Assembly: GCA_016718205.1 (NCBI GenBank)
Contig: JADKEB010000031.1
Coordinates: 372,001 to 436,000, forward strand
Length of the DNA: 64,000 nucleotides
Origin: Saprospiraceae bacterium
GTDB taxonomy: Bacteria > Bacteroidota > Bacteroidia > Chitinophagales > Saprospiraceae
Direction of reading: 5' to 3'
The notes under the pieces are model-generated. The model was not told where the DNA came from. It searched no databases and saw nothing but the letters and a program-made list of their open reading frames with translations. This document shows, piece after piece, positions 7,780 through 17,654 of this stretch. The number at the start of each line of letters is the position of its first letter. The first letter of the stretch is position 1. Position numbers and translations under genes: made by a program.

Positions 7780-10449
7780 ATGAAAAGAGAAGTTTTGAAG
7801 AAAATATCTTGTGTTGTCATAATTATTGCAATCATAACTACAAACAATCTGACCTTGTTTGGTCAAAAGAGTCACATTATTTCAGGTATTGTTGTTTCAG
7901 ATAACTTAGATGTACTTCCCGGTGTGTTAATGACTACAGATAAAGCAGAACATCAATATACAGATATGGAAGGACGATTTAAATTACTGGCTACTCCAGG
8001 CAGCATTGTTTTATCATTTCAGTATTTGGGGTGTGAGGATGTCAATATTCAGGTAAATGTTGAAAACAGAGATGTAGATTTGGGTAAAATTCAATTGCAG
8101 GAAAAAGCAATCATTCTGAAAGAAATAAACATCAGTACGACACCTTTGCCATACAAAACAAGTGTGGAAGGTACTAATTATTATATCAGCCCGCTGCAAC
8201 TCAAAAAAATCCAACCTATCTCTACTGAAGAAGTTTTAAAAATGCTGCCGGGAGTGAACGTATTGGGTGATATGGGCATATCCAACAGGATTAATGTCAG
8301 TATCCGGGGATCTTGGGGCAGAAGGTCTGAAAAAGTTCTTTTGCTTGAGGATGGTTCTCCTATTGCACCAGCACCCTATACAGCACCGGGTATTTACTAT
8401 AACCCAATAAGTGACCGAATAGATGCAATTGAAGTGTATACTGGGGCTGATATCTTGCGTTATGGACCAAACAATATGTTTGGAATCATTAATTACATTA
8501 CCCCTAAGCCTTCTCAACAACCAGCACTCAGGGCAAAAATCTCCGGCGGTCAAAGAGGATTTTTTACCGGTTTGTTATCATATAGCGGAACCTGGAAAAA
8601 AGTGGGTAGCCAAATTGAAGCTGTATATAAGAGATTTGATGGATTTACAAAGCATTCATCAGTGAATATGCTCAATCTTAATGCAAAAATATTTGCTGAA
8701 TTAGCAGAAAATCAGTCGCTGTATTTTAAAATTAGTGGTCAATTTGAAGATAATCAGGCATCGCTAAGTTCCATAACACCGTATACCTTTAGTGTTGATC
8801 CAGTTGAAAATCCTTTTGACGCCGACCGCTTTACTATGCACAGATATGGACTTGATATCATTCATAAATGGGTACCTGATGCCACTTCTTATTTAACTAC
8901 TAAAATTTTTGCATCTGATTTTGCAAGAGATTGGTGGAGACAGAACAATGTTGTATTGAAAGCAAAAGATGTCAGAGCATATGTCGGAGAAGATGTTTTT
9001 TCTCAAAGATATGCTTATTTGAAAGAAGGAGCATTTACTGATAATGATTTTGTCAGAGTAGGCGGCACTCGGAACAGTAGGGAATCCACCACAGACAGCA
9101 GGTGGCATTTTACTGTAAACTCCATTGAAGAAACATATTCTAAAACATGGCAATACTCCAAGGTGAGACATAAAGTGGAAGCTCAAATAAAACTTTACGA
9201 AGAGACTTACAAGGACCAGGTGCTGGCAGCTGATTCATCGAGATGGGCTCGAAGTGGAAGAATTACAACTGACCTGGCTTATAATCTTTATGCTTTTTCA
9301 GGGTACATCAGAAATCAGTTTACATTAAAAAATCTTGATATCACACCTATCATAAGATTGGAAAAAGTATGGATGTACAGAGAAGACAGGCTGGCACTGT
9401 CAAGAGACCCCTATATCGCAACAGATAAAGACCTTGCACGGGTGAATCAATATTTGATATTTCAACCCGGACTCTCCATCAGCTATAAATGGAGAACAAT
9501 GAATATATTTACCAGCGTATATAAAGGGTATATAGCTCCTTCAAAGTATTTTGCCTTTTTAGTAGAAAGAGACGGAATATTAGTTAACCCGCTTACACCT
9601 CAGGAATTGAGTAATATTCGTCCAGAAGAAAGCACCAATACTGAATTGGGTATAAGAGGTAACATCATAGATCAAAAGCTTTCAGGCCAATTCGCTTTAT
9701 TCAATAATAGGATAAGCAATTTTTATCTTGCAGGTTGGAACGAGTTTTTTGATAAGTTAGGTGTAGTCAATATCAGTGGGCTTGAAGCAACATTCCAATG
9801 GGATATCATGCCCATGGGCAACAAACATAAGCTGAGTATTCAACCCAATTTTACTTTTCTGAATACAAAAGTAATCGAAGGTGAATTGGTGGATAGGCAT
9901 CTGTTTACACAAATAAAACATACGACTACTACAAAACAGGAATTTGTGGAAAAAGTTAATAGTAATCCGGAAGGACACAGAGTTTATGTTAAAAATTCTT
10001 CCGGCAATGATCAGTTGCTTACAGCACCTATAAAGGTTTCAGATTTGGATTTTGTGTCTAAAACTGTATATGTATATGGTGAAGGTGGTATCAGAAATGG
10101 ACAAGCTCCTTATGCCCCCCGAACGGCAGTTAATGTTAATATACAGTATTCTTACAAACAATTGGCTGTAGGATTGGGATACAATAGAGTAGGAGATCAA
10201 TATGCAGAATTCGCCAATTTTGTAAATGAATCCGGAGATGGAGGACTTGGTAGAATCAAAGCATTCAATACCTTTGATATGAACCTAAACTATGATTTTT
10301 CAATAAAAGGGATGAGATTTTCTTTTTTCACAGTTGCAAAAAATTTAAGCAATAATGTATTTGTAGCATCAAGATTGAACCGAGGGCAATCAGGTATCAT
10401 GCCCGGTGGATTCAGACAGGTCAATGCAGGAGTGAATATTTTACTCTAA
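7780..10449 (+). CDS. TonB-dependent outer-membrane receptor (FecA-like)
   Basis: 889 aa from the chosen ATG. An in-frame ATG at 7729 lies upstream of the TAATTTTG -7 element and would put 17 residues before the signal peptide, so 7780 is preferred (MKREVLKKISCVVIIIAIIT...FGQ). Order: signal peptide; carboxypeptidase-regulatory beta-sandwich (SGIVVSDN...VLPGVLMTTD); plug domain (VLKMLPGVNVLGD, INVSIRGSWGRRSEKVLLLEDG, YGPNNMFGIINYITP); 22-strand barrel ending in a final Leu-Leu. The plug and C-terminus resemble FecA-type metal-chelate receptors. It converges on the MbnP/MbnH operon, and a putative shared operator supports a role in metal or metallophore uptake (inference). No SusD partner, so glycan import is unlikely. 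Confidence 0.87.
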   Translation: MKREVLKKISCVVIIIAIITTNNLTLFGQKSHIISGIVVSDNLDVLPGVLMTTDKAEHQYTDMEGRFKLLATPGSIVLSFQYLGCEDVNIQVNVENRDVDLGKIQLQEKAIILKEINISTTPLPYKTSVEGTNYYISPLQLKKIQPISTEEVLKMLPGVNVLGDMGISNRINVSIRGSWGRRSEKVLLLEDGSPIAPAPYTAPGIYYNPISDRIDAIEVYTGADILRYGPNNMFGIINYITPKPSQQPALRAKISGGQRGFFTGLLSYSGTWKKVGSQIEAVYKRFDGFTKHSSVNMLNLNAKIFAELAENQSLYFKISGQFEDNQASLSSITPYTFSVDPVENPFDADRFTMHRYGLDIIHKWVPDATSYLTTKIFASDFARDWWRQNNVVLKAKDVRAYVGEDVFSQRYAYLKEGAFTDNDFVRVGGTRNSRESTTDSRWHFTVNSIEETYSKTWQYSKVRHKVEAQIKLYEETYKDQVLAADSSRWARSGRITTDLAYNLYAFSGYIRNQFTLKNLDITPIIRLEKVWMYREDRLALSRDPYIATDKDLARVNQYLIFQPGLSISYKWRTMNIFTSVYKGYIAPSKYFAFLVERDGILVNPLTPQELSNIRPEESTNTELGIRGNIIDQKLSGQFALFNNRISNFYLAGWNEFFDKLGVVNISGLEATFQWDIMPMGNKHKLSIQPNFTFLNTKVIEGELVDRHLFTQIKHTTTTKQEFVEKVNSNPEGHRVYVKNSSGNDQLLTAPIKVSDLDFVSKTVYVYGEGGIRNGQAPYAPRTAVNVNIQYSYKQLAVGLGYNRVGDQYAEFANFVNESGDGGLGRIKAFNTFDMNLNYDFSIKGMRFSFFTVAKNLSNNVFVASRLNRGQSGIMPGGFRQVNAGVNILL

Positions 10450-10525
10450 AATTTCTATTGTGCTTGGTATTAAATATTTTGAGCAAAAAGCTATTGGATA
10501 AAAACTCATACCTGATGGCTAATAG

Positions 10526-10942
10526 TTAGGTGCAAGTGAATTTGATTTTTTCTGAGAGTTTCAGAGTGTCGTGATTGATGATCGCAATAATTTCAAGAGT
10601 GTAGGCCGTAGGTTTTGTGCATTGGATTTTATGGAATTGTTCTATAATTATTTCCTTGCCGTGAGTATGCTTATTTATGATTGAGATGCTTGTATTGTTA
10701 GTGTTGTCATGCAAAAGTATTTCATAGCCATGCATGGAAACATCTGATGTAATAATGCCATCAATCACTAATACATCATCATGTTTTAAAATAGCATTGA
10801 TGACTGGTTTGTTGATGGTTATTTTTGTGTTTTGGAAGTCAGGGCTTGCCACTTCATCTTTTTTGCATGAGAGATAAAGCATCATGGTACACATCCCTGT
10901 CATTATGGAAAAGGTGAGCGGTTTTTTAAAAATAATTTTCAT
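10526..10942 (-). CDS. Small His-containing lipoprotein of the metal operon
   Basis: 138-aa lipoprotein: a signal peptide ending LYLSC places the lipid-carrying Cys near residue 26, followed by KKDE. The rest is an all-beta domain with spaced histidines (KHDD, MHGYE, LHD, KHTHGKE, QFHK, NHD), a pattern compatible with metal binding but not proof of it. I think it resembles DUF4625-like lipoproteins, with low certainty. It is the last gene of the five-gene leftward operon; its ATG is only 1 bp from the stop of the MbnH-type gene, so it is almost certainly co-transcribed. The function is unknown. Confidence 0.6.
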   Translation of the reverse strand: MKIIFKKPLTFSIMTGMCTMMLYLSCKKDEVASPDFQNTKITINKPVINAILKHDDVLVIDGIITSDVSMHGYEILLHDNTNNTSISIINKHTHGKEIIIEQFHKIQCTKPTAYTLEIIAIINHDTLKLSEKIKFTCT

Positions 10943-10943
10943 T

Positions 10944-11966
10944 TTATTCCGAATATAATGGGTTGGATATAAAAGTAATATCAGTAAGAGTATGCAAAAA
11001 AGCTATTATATTAATCTTTTCAGTTTCGGTAAGTCGAATTCCTGCCTTTCCTTGTGATATGAGTAATGGGTCAACATTGTCATGCATCACAGCGTGATCA
11101 CTATAGTGATTCAACACTTCATGGAGTGACCTGAATCTCCCATCGTGCATATAAGGATAGGTGAGTGCGATGTTGCGCAATGACGGTACCTTAAATTTAT
11201 AGTCATCTTCTTTCCTTAAAGATATTCTGCCATGGCCAATATCATCATTTAGGATTTCCAGCCCATTGTTTCTGAAACTGAAATCTGTAAAGAGTGGTTC
11301 AGGATGACAAGAAGCACACTTTTGTTTAAATATAGTCAGTCCTTGCAATTCTTCTGAAGTTAATGAAGTTTTTCCCTGACGATACTTATCGTATTTCGCA
11401 TCTGCACTGACAAGCATTGACATATACTGCGCCAATACATAAAACAGTTTCTGGGAATCAATCGGCTTTTCGCCATATATTTTTTGAAATCTTAATTTAT
11501 ATTTAAGACTACGGTTGAGTTTTTGGATTACATTTTCTAAAGATTCACCCATTTCTACTTCATTGGTGATAGGTGCTAAGGGCATTACTTCTATATGATT
11601 GATACCTCCATCCCACATGAAGCTGGTTTGCCAGGCCAGATTAAACATTGCAGGACTATTTCTGTTGCCTCGTAAACCTTCGATGCCTACGCTCAGCTTG
11701 GTGTTGTGGTCTGCAAAGGCATGCCCTTGACTGTGGCAAGTTTCACAACTTATTGTACTGTCAATTGATAAGATTGGGTCAAAAAACAAGGCTCTCCCTA
11801 ATTCAAATCCCTCCCTGGTTATGGGATTTTTGTCTGATTGGTAATGAAGAGCAGGAAAATAATCAGGGTAAGTCAGACCAAAGCCCGACTTACCCTGATC
11901 ATCAGAACATGAAACCACCCAAATCAGAATCAGAATTGAACATATTTTCAATGTATTGATCTTCAT
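10944..11966 (-). CDS. MbnH/MauG-type di-heme enzyme (cytochrome c peroxidase family)
   Basis: 340-aa exported lipoprotein (ILIWVVSC, lipid Cys at residue 20). Two c-type heme sites are visible: CETCH at 74-78 and CASCH at 217-221. Family residues include GRALFFDPILS, the RNSPAMFNLAW..FMWDGG stretch and a late YMHDGRFRSLHEVL segment. Bacterial di-heme peroxidases reduce H2O2, but the MauG/MbnH branch oxidises tryptophans of a partner protein. The gene lies 18 bp downstream of an MbnP-like gene, which favours the MbnH reading: oxidative modification of a Trp in MbnP so that it binds copper. A plain peroxidase role cannot be excluded by motif reading. Confidence 0.85.
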   Translation of the reverse strand: MKINTLKICSILILIWVVSCSDDQGKSGFGLTYPDYFPALHYQSDKNPITREGFELGRALFFDPILSIDSTISCETCHSQGHAFADHNTKLSVGIEGLRGNRNSPAMFNLAWQTSFMWDGGINHIEVMPLAPITNEVEMGESLENVIQKLNRSLKYKLRFQKIYGEKPIDSQKLFYVLAQYMSMLVSADAKYDKYRQGKTSLTSEELQGLTIFKQKCASCHPEPLFTDFSFRNNGLEILNDDIGHGRISLRKEDDYKFKVPSLRNIALTYPYMHDGRFRSLHEVLNHYSDHAVMHDNVDPLLISQGKAGIRLTETEKINIIAFLHTLTDITFISNPLYSE

Positions 11967-11984
11967 TACGCGTCATCGTATTTT

Positions 11985-12746
11985 TTAATTATGAATATGA
12001 TCAAATCTTATGGCATCATAGAAATTAGTAGTCATAGTCTTAGCCAAAGGGCCAGGCATAGTTTGCCTTGGTTTTTCAGACAACTTTTGTGCACCATGCC
12101 ACAATCGGGCAGGATTGGCTATCATATGTATTTCAGCTGCCCTTGTTCCATTGACCACTAACGGCGCGGTGCCAAAATTGTAGGATTTTGTAATTTGTAC
12201 CTTGTCTACACCTTTGTAACCACCTAAGTGAAAAGCAAAGCTACCATCAGCGGCTGTAGGGGCATTTCCCTCAACTTTTACCATGATATAACCTGAATTC
12301 CAGCTCCAGAACATGCCTTTTGCAGGATCCAATGCTCCGGTCTGAGCACCGGAACCACTTCTGAGACTATCTACACCAAACATCATTTCCACATCTATGT
12401 ATTCATTGCCGGGCACATTCGGAATTGTGATTTTGTTGCTTCCTGTTGTAGGGTCTGCATCTACTATAAAATAACTCTCAGGCATAGCATACCAACTACC
12501 GTCTTTTGCTTTTAATCTGACATTGGATACATAGTACCTAAACATTGTAAAAGTCATCTTTTCACCTAACATGGGATGAGTCAACTCTTTATTGACCGAA
12601 AATGCTGCTTCAGTAGATCCGAAAACATGATCAAACTCTATTGTAACTTTACCCTGTTGGAGTTGTGTTTCTTCATCTTCTTTACATGATGAAATCATAA
12701 GAATTGATAAAAAGGTTATGATTGTTATATATTTAAATTTTTTCAT
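11985..12746 (-). CDS. MbnP-family copper-binding lipoprotein
   Basis: 253-aa lipoprotein (signal peptide ending LMISSC, Cys21). It shows the MbnP pattern: an N-terminal strand VTIEFDHVFGS, MTFTMFRYYVSNVRL at 64-78, then GMFWSWNSGYIMVKVEG at 144-160 with Trp147 and Trp149, followed by FHLGGY (His173). MbnP of methanotrophs carries a tryptophan modified by the di-heme enzyme MbnH to give a high-affinity Cu(I) site; the adjacent downstream gene is of that enzyme type. No methanobactin precursor is visible, so this is probably the wider family used for periplasmic copper handling. Which Trp is modified, if any, is not known from sequence. Confidence 0.82.
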   Translation of the reverse strand: MKKFKYITIITFLSILMISSCKEDEETQLQQGKVTIEFDHVFGSTEAAFSVNKELTHPMLGEKMTFTMFRYYVSNVRLKAKDGSWYAMPESYFIVDADPTTGSNKITIPNVPGNEYIDVEMMFGVDSLRSGSGAQTGALDPAKGMFWSWNSGYIMVKVEGNAPTAADGSFAFHLGGYKGVDKVQITKSYNFGTAPLVVNGTRAAEIHMIANPARLWHGAQKLSEKPRQTMPGPLAKTMTTNFYDAIRFDHIHN

Positions 12747-12790
12747 TTTTTATTAATTTATTTAATTTGTTATAAAATATAGATGTGTTT

Positions 12791-13714
12791 TTAAAATAGA
12801 ACAGCAAATTGCGCATTTACTCTGCTACCCGAAATAAGATTACCATTTGCAATATTTTGAGATATAACAGGTTGTATAGAAATTCCTGCAGTAAATCCGC
12901 TACTGAAAAAATCCATACCGACATGACCATATAACCCGTACCCACCTGATAAAGCCACATCTGCACCTTCATGATAATCTAATGCAGAGTGTTCTAAGGT
13001 AGTACCGATTGATGGCATCAAGCTTTTTTCGCCCATATGAATCACATAAAATGCCCTGATAGAGGATGTCGTCCTCCGGCCATACTGAAAATCATGCTTA
13101 GTATTGCGGCTATTGATTCTCCAACTTGTTTCGGTTGAAAGACCAACATTGTTGTATCTCAAAAAATAATTGGCATTAAACATAAAGTCAGCTGTGCCTG
13201 TGCCTTGTTGTATACCCGGGATCCATTCATTTTCGATTGTGATATAATCCGATGCACCGGTGGGGAGCTTGATACCACCACCAGCTTGAAGGTGGTGTGT
13301 CCAGAGCCCATTTTCAGATTTAAGCTGATTGATGATGGCATAAAGGCCTATCAAAGTGACATCTCCCATACCTTTTTGTATGATTGATGTTCCATTTTCA
13401 GTTTTTGTAATATGATGGTAAGGCACAAATCCAAACAACTGTATGCGACTTCCTAATACATATCTTCCCCACAGGTCTGTGGTATGAAAATATTCGCGAC
13501 TTATTTTTTCAGTATCTGTAGAAAATAAAGGCGGATGTACTGATTTAAAACTTCTGTAACCATATCTTATGCCTGCAAAATGTTTTTGGAACTGTGGCAG
13601 GATACCAAATTGATGACCTGATACAGCACAACCACAAACATCGCATGCATTAAGACTCGATGAAACAGAAATAAAAATAAATGTACCCAATACTAATATC
13701 CATCTCTTGTTCAT
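12791..13714 (-). CDS. Outer-membrane beta-barrel protein with N-terminal CDVCGC motif
   Basis: 307 aa with a signal peptide (MNKRWILVLGTFIFISVSSSLNA) followed at once by CDVCGCAVSGHQFG, placing three Cys at 24, 27 and 29 of the precursor, at or next to the mature N-terminus. The rest is amphipathic beta-strands rich in Gly and aromatic residues, ending in FAVLF as outer-membrane barrels do. Such proteins recur beside MbnP genes in Bacteroidota, as far as I recall. The CxxCxC motif suggests soft-metal binding (copper) at the periplasmic side of a barrel; transport is inference. It is the second gene of the operon, 44 bp upstream of the MbnP gene. Confidence 0.7.
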   Translation of the reverse strand: MNKRWILVLGTFIFISVSSSLNACDVCGCAVSGHQFGILPQFQKHFAGIRYGYRSFKSVHPPLFSTDTEKISREYFHTTDLWGRYVLGSRIQLFGFVPYHHITKTENGTSIIQKGMGDVTLIGLYAIINQLKSENGLWTHHLQAGGGIKLPTGASDYITIENEWIPGIQQGTGTADFMFNANYFLRYNNVGLSTETSWRINSRNTKHDFQYGRRTTSSIRAFYVIHMGEKSLMPSIGTTLEHSALDYHEGADVALSGGYGLYGHVGMDFFSSGFTAGISIQPVISQNIANGNLISGSRVNAQFAVLF

Positions 13715-13810
13715 GTGATGAAGGATTTTATTATTGAAAAATAGATAATAATAAATACCTGATTACATCTGTTTGGATATAATCAGGATAAAGGGTAGGT
13801 TAGAGTTTGT

Positions 13811-14182
13811 CTAAACTAATAAATCAGGAGGTGTAAATATAATTTTGCAGTACGATGTAGCTTTTATATGATTTTGATAAGAGATTTCTGACTTTGATAT
13901 GAAAACTCGGTTCTTGTCTGAATATAACAAAGCCACTGACGAACATATAAATAAATCAAGTTTGATTTCTTTTATTTTATGCGGGATAGGGGTATTGTCC
14001 TGCTGCTCCTGCTCTTTCAGGTTTTTCATCAGGTGACACTTTCCATTGCACTTCAGCTCCTTTTTTTCTCTGTTGACACAAAGATATTTCGCTATGTATA
14101 CTTGATTGATTCTCCAGGACATATAGGTAGTCATACCTTTAAATACAGGAATGCTCATCAGAATCACCAGGAAATAAATCAT
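13811..14182 (-). CDS. Small exported or membrane-anchored protein with CNGKCHLMK motif
   Basis: About 123 aa. A GTG at 14194 gives a longer frame, but a -7 element TAATTTTG at 14206-14199 would start transcription near that codon, so the ATG at 14182 (MIYFLVILMSIPVFKG) is preferred. One N-terminal hydrophobic segment is followed by YIAKYLCVNREKKELKCNGKCHLMKNLKEQEQ. The Cys, His and Met residues in CNGKCHLM resemble soft-metal ligands. Similar small proteins are, as I recall, common in Bacteroidota beside copper-related genes. It heads the five-gene operon. The function is unknown; a copper chaperone or sensor role is speculation. Confidence 0.65.
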   Translation of the reverse strand: MIYFLVILMSIPVFKGMTTYMSWRINQVYIAKYLCVNREKKELKCNGKCHLMKNLKEQEQQDNTPIPHKIKEIKLDLFICSSVALLYSDKNRVFISKSEISYQNHIKATSYCKIIFTPPDLLV

Positions 14183-14198
14183 CAAATTTTTCACGCAG

Positions 14199-14241
14199 CA
14201 AAATTACGCTTTTTTACTCTTTGATATGATTTGGATCATAT
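14199..14241 (-). promoter_or_regulatory. Promoter and palindromic operator of the metal operon
   Basis: On the minus strand a -7 element TAATTTTG occupies 14206-14199. Upstream of it, at 14224-14241, ATATGAT-ttgg-ATCATAT is a perfect 7-4-7 inverted repeat covering the expected -33 zone. It contains TGATATGA, also found upstream of the TonB receptor gene at 7705-7712. A dimeric regulator of the Crp/Fnr kind or a metal repressor could bind there (inference). Confidence 0.4.
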
Positions 14242-14606
14242 TTGGAAAAAAAATCTCATTTATTTTTTTCGATCCTTACTTGTGTATTCGAATGACTACT
14301 TACATTACATTTTCAGAAGATAAGCTGGTGTAGTTTTTGATTTACAGCAAGATAGGTAACAATACCAAGTCTGATTGAGGTTGAACCTGCATTATATAGT
14401 AGAAAATCCTTGCCTGCCGCTAAAATGTCAATCAGCCAAGGTATTACAGCTTGAAATACCTGCAGCATTAGGCTCTTTGTTCAATTTTCACGACAAAGTG
14501 CTACGGTATAAAGCAGGTTTATTCGACAGGCAGGGATTTGCATCATTACGGCTTAATTTAATCAATTCTTGACATAAGATACATAAACTTGGTAACAGTA
14601 TCACCC
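14207..14606. repeat. Gene-free region with nested imperfect inverted repeats
   Basis: Besides the operator at 14224-14241, the stretch contains facing words AATCCTTGCCTGCCG (near 14405) and CGACAGGCAGGGATT (near 14525). Outside these, GGTTGAACCTGC faces GCAGGTTTATTCG, and GATAGGTAACAATACCAAG faces ACTTGGTAACAGTATC. Together they form a large imperfect hairpin of about 250 bp ending at the 3' end of the LuxR-type gene. A 65-codon frame inside shows no protein-like features. It may be a decayed mobile element or a terminator. Confidence 0.45.
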
Positions 14607-17493
14607 TTAATACCTTAATAAATATTGAGTAAGATTAGCTTCAGAGTGCAAACCTAATTTTTTTCTCAGGCGGTATCTGTTAGTTTCAACACTCCTCAGT
14701 GAAATATTCATCAAAGCTGAAATCTCTTTTGATGTTAGATTCATCCTTAGATATGTACACATTTTATAGTCATTAGAACTAAGGTTAGTGTACTTTTCGG
14801 TCAGTCGCTTGAAGAACTCTGAGTGTACCTGATCAAAACTTTTAACAAAATTGTCCCAGTCATCGTCGATACCGGCATTTTGATCTGTAAGTTGCATTAT
14901 AGTTTTAAATTCTTTTTTAAGTTCTCTATCATTTTCAAATTTGGGGCCTAATTTTTGGATAGCCTTCTTTATTTCTGATATTAATTCATTTTTGGATACT
15001 AAATGATAAGTGTACGAAGTCAGTTCCTGATTTTTAAATGCAATTTCGGCCTGCAATTTTTCATTTTGTAGTCTTATGATTTCTTCCTGACTCTCCTGAA
15101 CTGCTACTAAATGTTCTTGTTCTCTGATTTGGCTTTCCTCAATGATGGATTTTTTTTCAGCAGTATACTTTTTTCTTTTTGTGTGCCAGCAAATACCAAA
15201 TACACTAATATTAAACGCCATATATAATAAAAAGCCATTTTTTGATCTGAACCATGGTGGTTTGATGACAAAATTCATCTTTAGAACGTTACTTTCAACT
15301 CCTCTTGATTTTTTGCTTTGATTTCAATCGCATATTTTCCAGGTGATAATTGATTGAAAACTATATCTGGTTTTTTGCCACAAACTAAACTCTCCATCAT
15401 TGATCTGTAACAGTATTCACAAGCTGCTTGTTAGGATGATTGATGACTGCAAGATTTATTTCAATTTTATTCTGATCATGGGTTAGAATTATATCTTCTG
15501 GTTGAAGTACATCTGCTTTTGTTTTGCTATACAATGTACTGTCCAGATGAGATTTTAGTACTATTTTTGATACGTATAAGTTTAATGGCTTTGTTCCATT
15601 CATATATCCTTCGGGATTGAAGTGTAAAAAACCTCTTTCAGTCGGAATGATTGCATTATATTTATCGATTGTTAATACAGACTGAAAGGTTTCCGGTAGT
15701 CTGTTATTCAATTCATTTACGATATATTTTTGATATTTTGTATTAAATTGCCTTTGTGGGACCAAAATTCCTGTTTCTTCTGTGGTGGCATACCAAATAT
15801 TTTTATAACTGTCTTCTTCAAGAAATTTTAAGCCTTTTTGAACGTCGATATGATCCTGAATTTCAGAATATTTTTTTATATTGTATGAATTAGAGTTCAA
15901 TTTATATAAATTATCAGCACTGAATACAACAATACTTTGATCGATAGGAAAAATGTAATTGTTAATTTTGATTCCATTACTATAATTTGAATTTAACTTA
16001 AAAGCTTTTGTTTTTTGTAATTGTAATTCTTCTTTCAATATTTTATATAAACCCCTATAGGGATGAGAAACCCAAATATTATCGTCTTTGTCATTGATCA
16101 GAAATCTTGAACTTTCTTCAAAACCTTCTATATTTTTTGCATGCCATAAATTATTTTGGTATTTTAGTTGTATCAATCCTTCATAAAATCCGGCAATAAT
16201 ATCATTTTCACCTTTTTCAATAAATTTCCAGACACCGGTCGTTCCTTTAACTTTTTGAGCAATTTTTCCTGCAATGGTAAAAGCACCTTCATGATGCGCC
16301 ATCCACAGTCGTTTGCCGATTTTTTGCAACTTCCAAACTTGACCTTTAGAGTGTTCAATATATTTGAATTTATTATTCTGACCATGAGAATAGAATGTTT
16401 GCCAGGGAATTTTGTAAAGTCCGGTATTGGTGCCAAGGTATAATTCATTCTCAAATATTTCAGCTGTATATCCGGTACCTTGCAAATCATCATCAGGGTA
16501 AAATATCCTGAAATATGAATCTCTTTGTACCAGATCAATGCCATTATCCAAGCCTGCCCATATGTTTCCAGAGTTGGTATTAAAAATACTCAAGACAGTA
16601 TTGTTTTGGAGTTGAATTGACTTGTTGATATGGTTTTCGATCTCTCGATTTTTATTCAGAATGATCACTCCCTCGTATGATGTACCCAATGCTACTTTTC
16701 CATCATCTAATCTGGTACCACAATATATCACGTTTTTCTTGAAAAATTGGTCATTTGAGGTGTGCCATTGTAAAAACCCATTTTTAGTTTCTTGAAAAAT
16801 TCCATTGTACAATGTGGTGATGATAGTAGTTTGGTCATTCAAATTAATGACAGATGAAATTTTCCCTTTATCAAAAACGCTGTTTGTTGGTCTTAGTTGA
16901 AATCGTGCTCCGTCAAAATAGTACAATTTGTTGTTGCTATCTTGTAAGACAATTTCAGAACCCCACTCAGCAATAAAATTTAAATATACATATTCATCAA
17001 ATAAAGGCCTGATCGTGCCATTATAATATCTGAAAACCTGATGATCTGTCCTAAAAAACATACCATAATTAGTATTTAAGGTTTGCCAAACCTCACCAAA
17101 CAATCTGGTGCCTGAGGGTAATGATTGAGATATACTTTTGTAAAGGAATTTGCCATTTTCCGCAAAACTAAAATACCCGAATTCACCCTGGCTTCCTACA
17201 TACACCCTTTGATTGATGGTATCACAATTAAGAGATCTTACAACTGTATTATTAGGAAGTGAAAATATTTCCCAACGGTACCCATCGAATTTAACCAAAC
17301 CTGCATTATTGCCAAACCAGGTGTATCCGAGGTTATCTTCGGCTATTGCCCAAGTCTGTGTACCTGCTTTTGTATCTTTTTTTGTATAGTTAAATACAGG
17401 TGGATGACCAATATTTGATGGCTGGCTGCAAACGAAAGTATTGAAGTATAGCATCAATATGATACAGTCTCTTATGATATTTGTTAGCTTCAT
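14607..17493 (-). pseudogene. Two-component-propeller / LuxR-type regulator of the glycan locus, frameshifted
   Basis: One regulator gene split into two readable pieces. 17493-15397 encodes 698 residues: a signal peptide, then a long beta-propeller sensor region (repeats such as NLGYTWFGNNAGLVKFDG and GNIWAGLDNGIDLV). 15278-14607 encodes a membrane helix, a coiled coil (IEESQIREQEHLVAVQESQE) and a LuxR-type helix-turn-helix (LTSKEISALMNISLRSVETN). The 118 bases between encode the rest of the Y_Y_Y domain, but in shifting frames: NDGEFSLWQK, then KPDIVFNQLSPGKYAIEI, then KMNFVIKPPWF. At least three single-base indels are needed, one at an A run. The gene diverges from susC and presumably senses glycan oligomers in the periplasm. 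Sequencing error or real decay is unresolved. Confidence 0.8.
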
Positions 17494-17613
17494 GCGTTAT
17501 ATGGTCTTTTAGCTTACACAAAAATACAAAATATGTAGATATGTAGTAGCCTTATCTAATGATTGTAGTAGTAATGACGTAGTAGTTAATTAGGTGTAAT
17601 TTGCTACTTTGAT

Positions 17614-17621
17614 TATCTTTG
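17614..17621 (+). promoter_or_regulatory. -7 element upstream of susC
   Basis: TATCTTTG fits the Bacteroidota -7 consensus TAnnTTTG and lies 34 bp before the susC ATG at 17655. No well-spaced -33 element was identified. Confidence 0.45.
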
Positions 17622-17654
17622 ACGTAATTTTTAATCAAACTTAAATATATCATT

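Noticed and set aside
10944..11966. Ordinary cytochrome c peroxidase
   Set aside because: Not excluded, but the adjoining MbnP-type gene makes the MbnH/MauG-type reading more likely.
14375..14572. 65-codon plus-strand open frame
   Set aside because: It lies inside an imperfect inverted repeat and shows no domain, signal or neighbour support.
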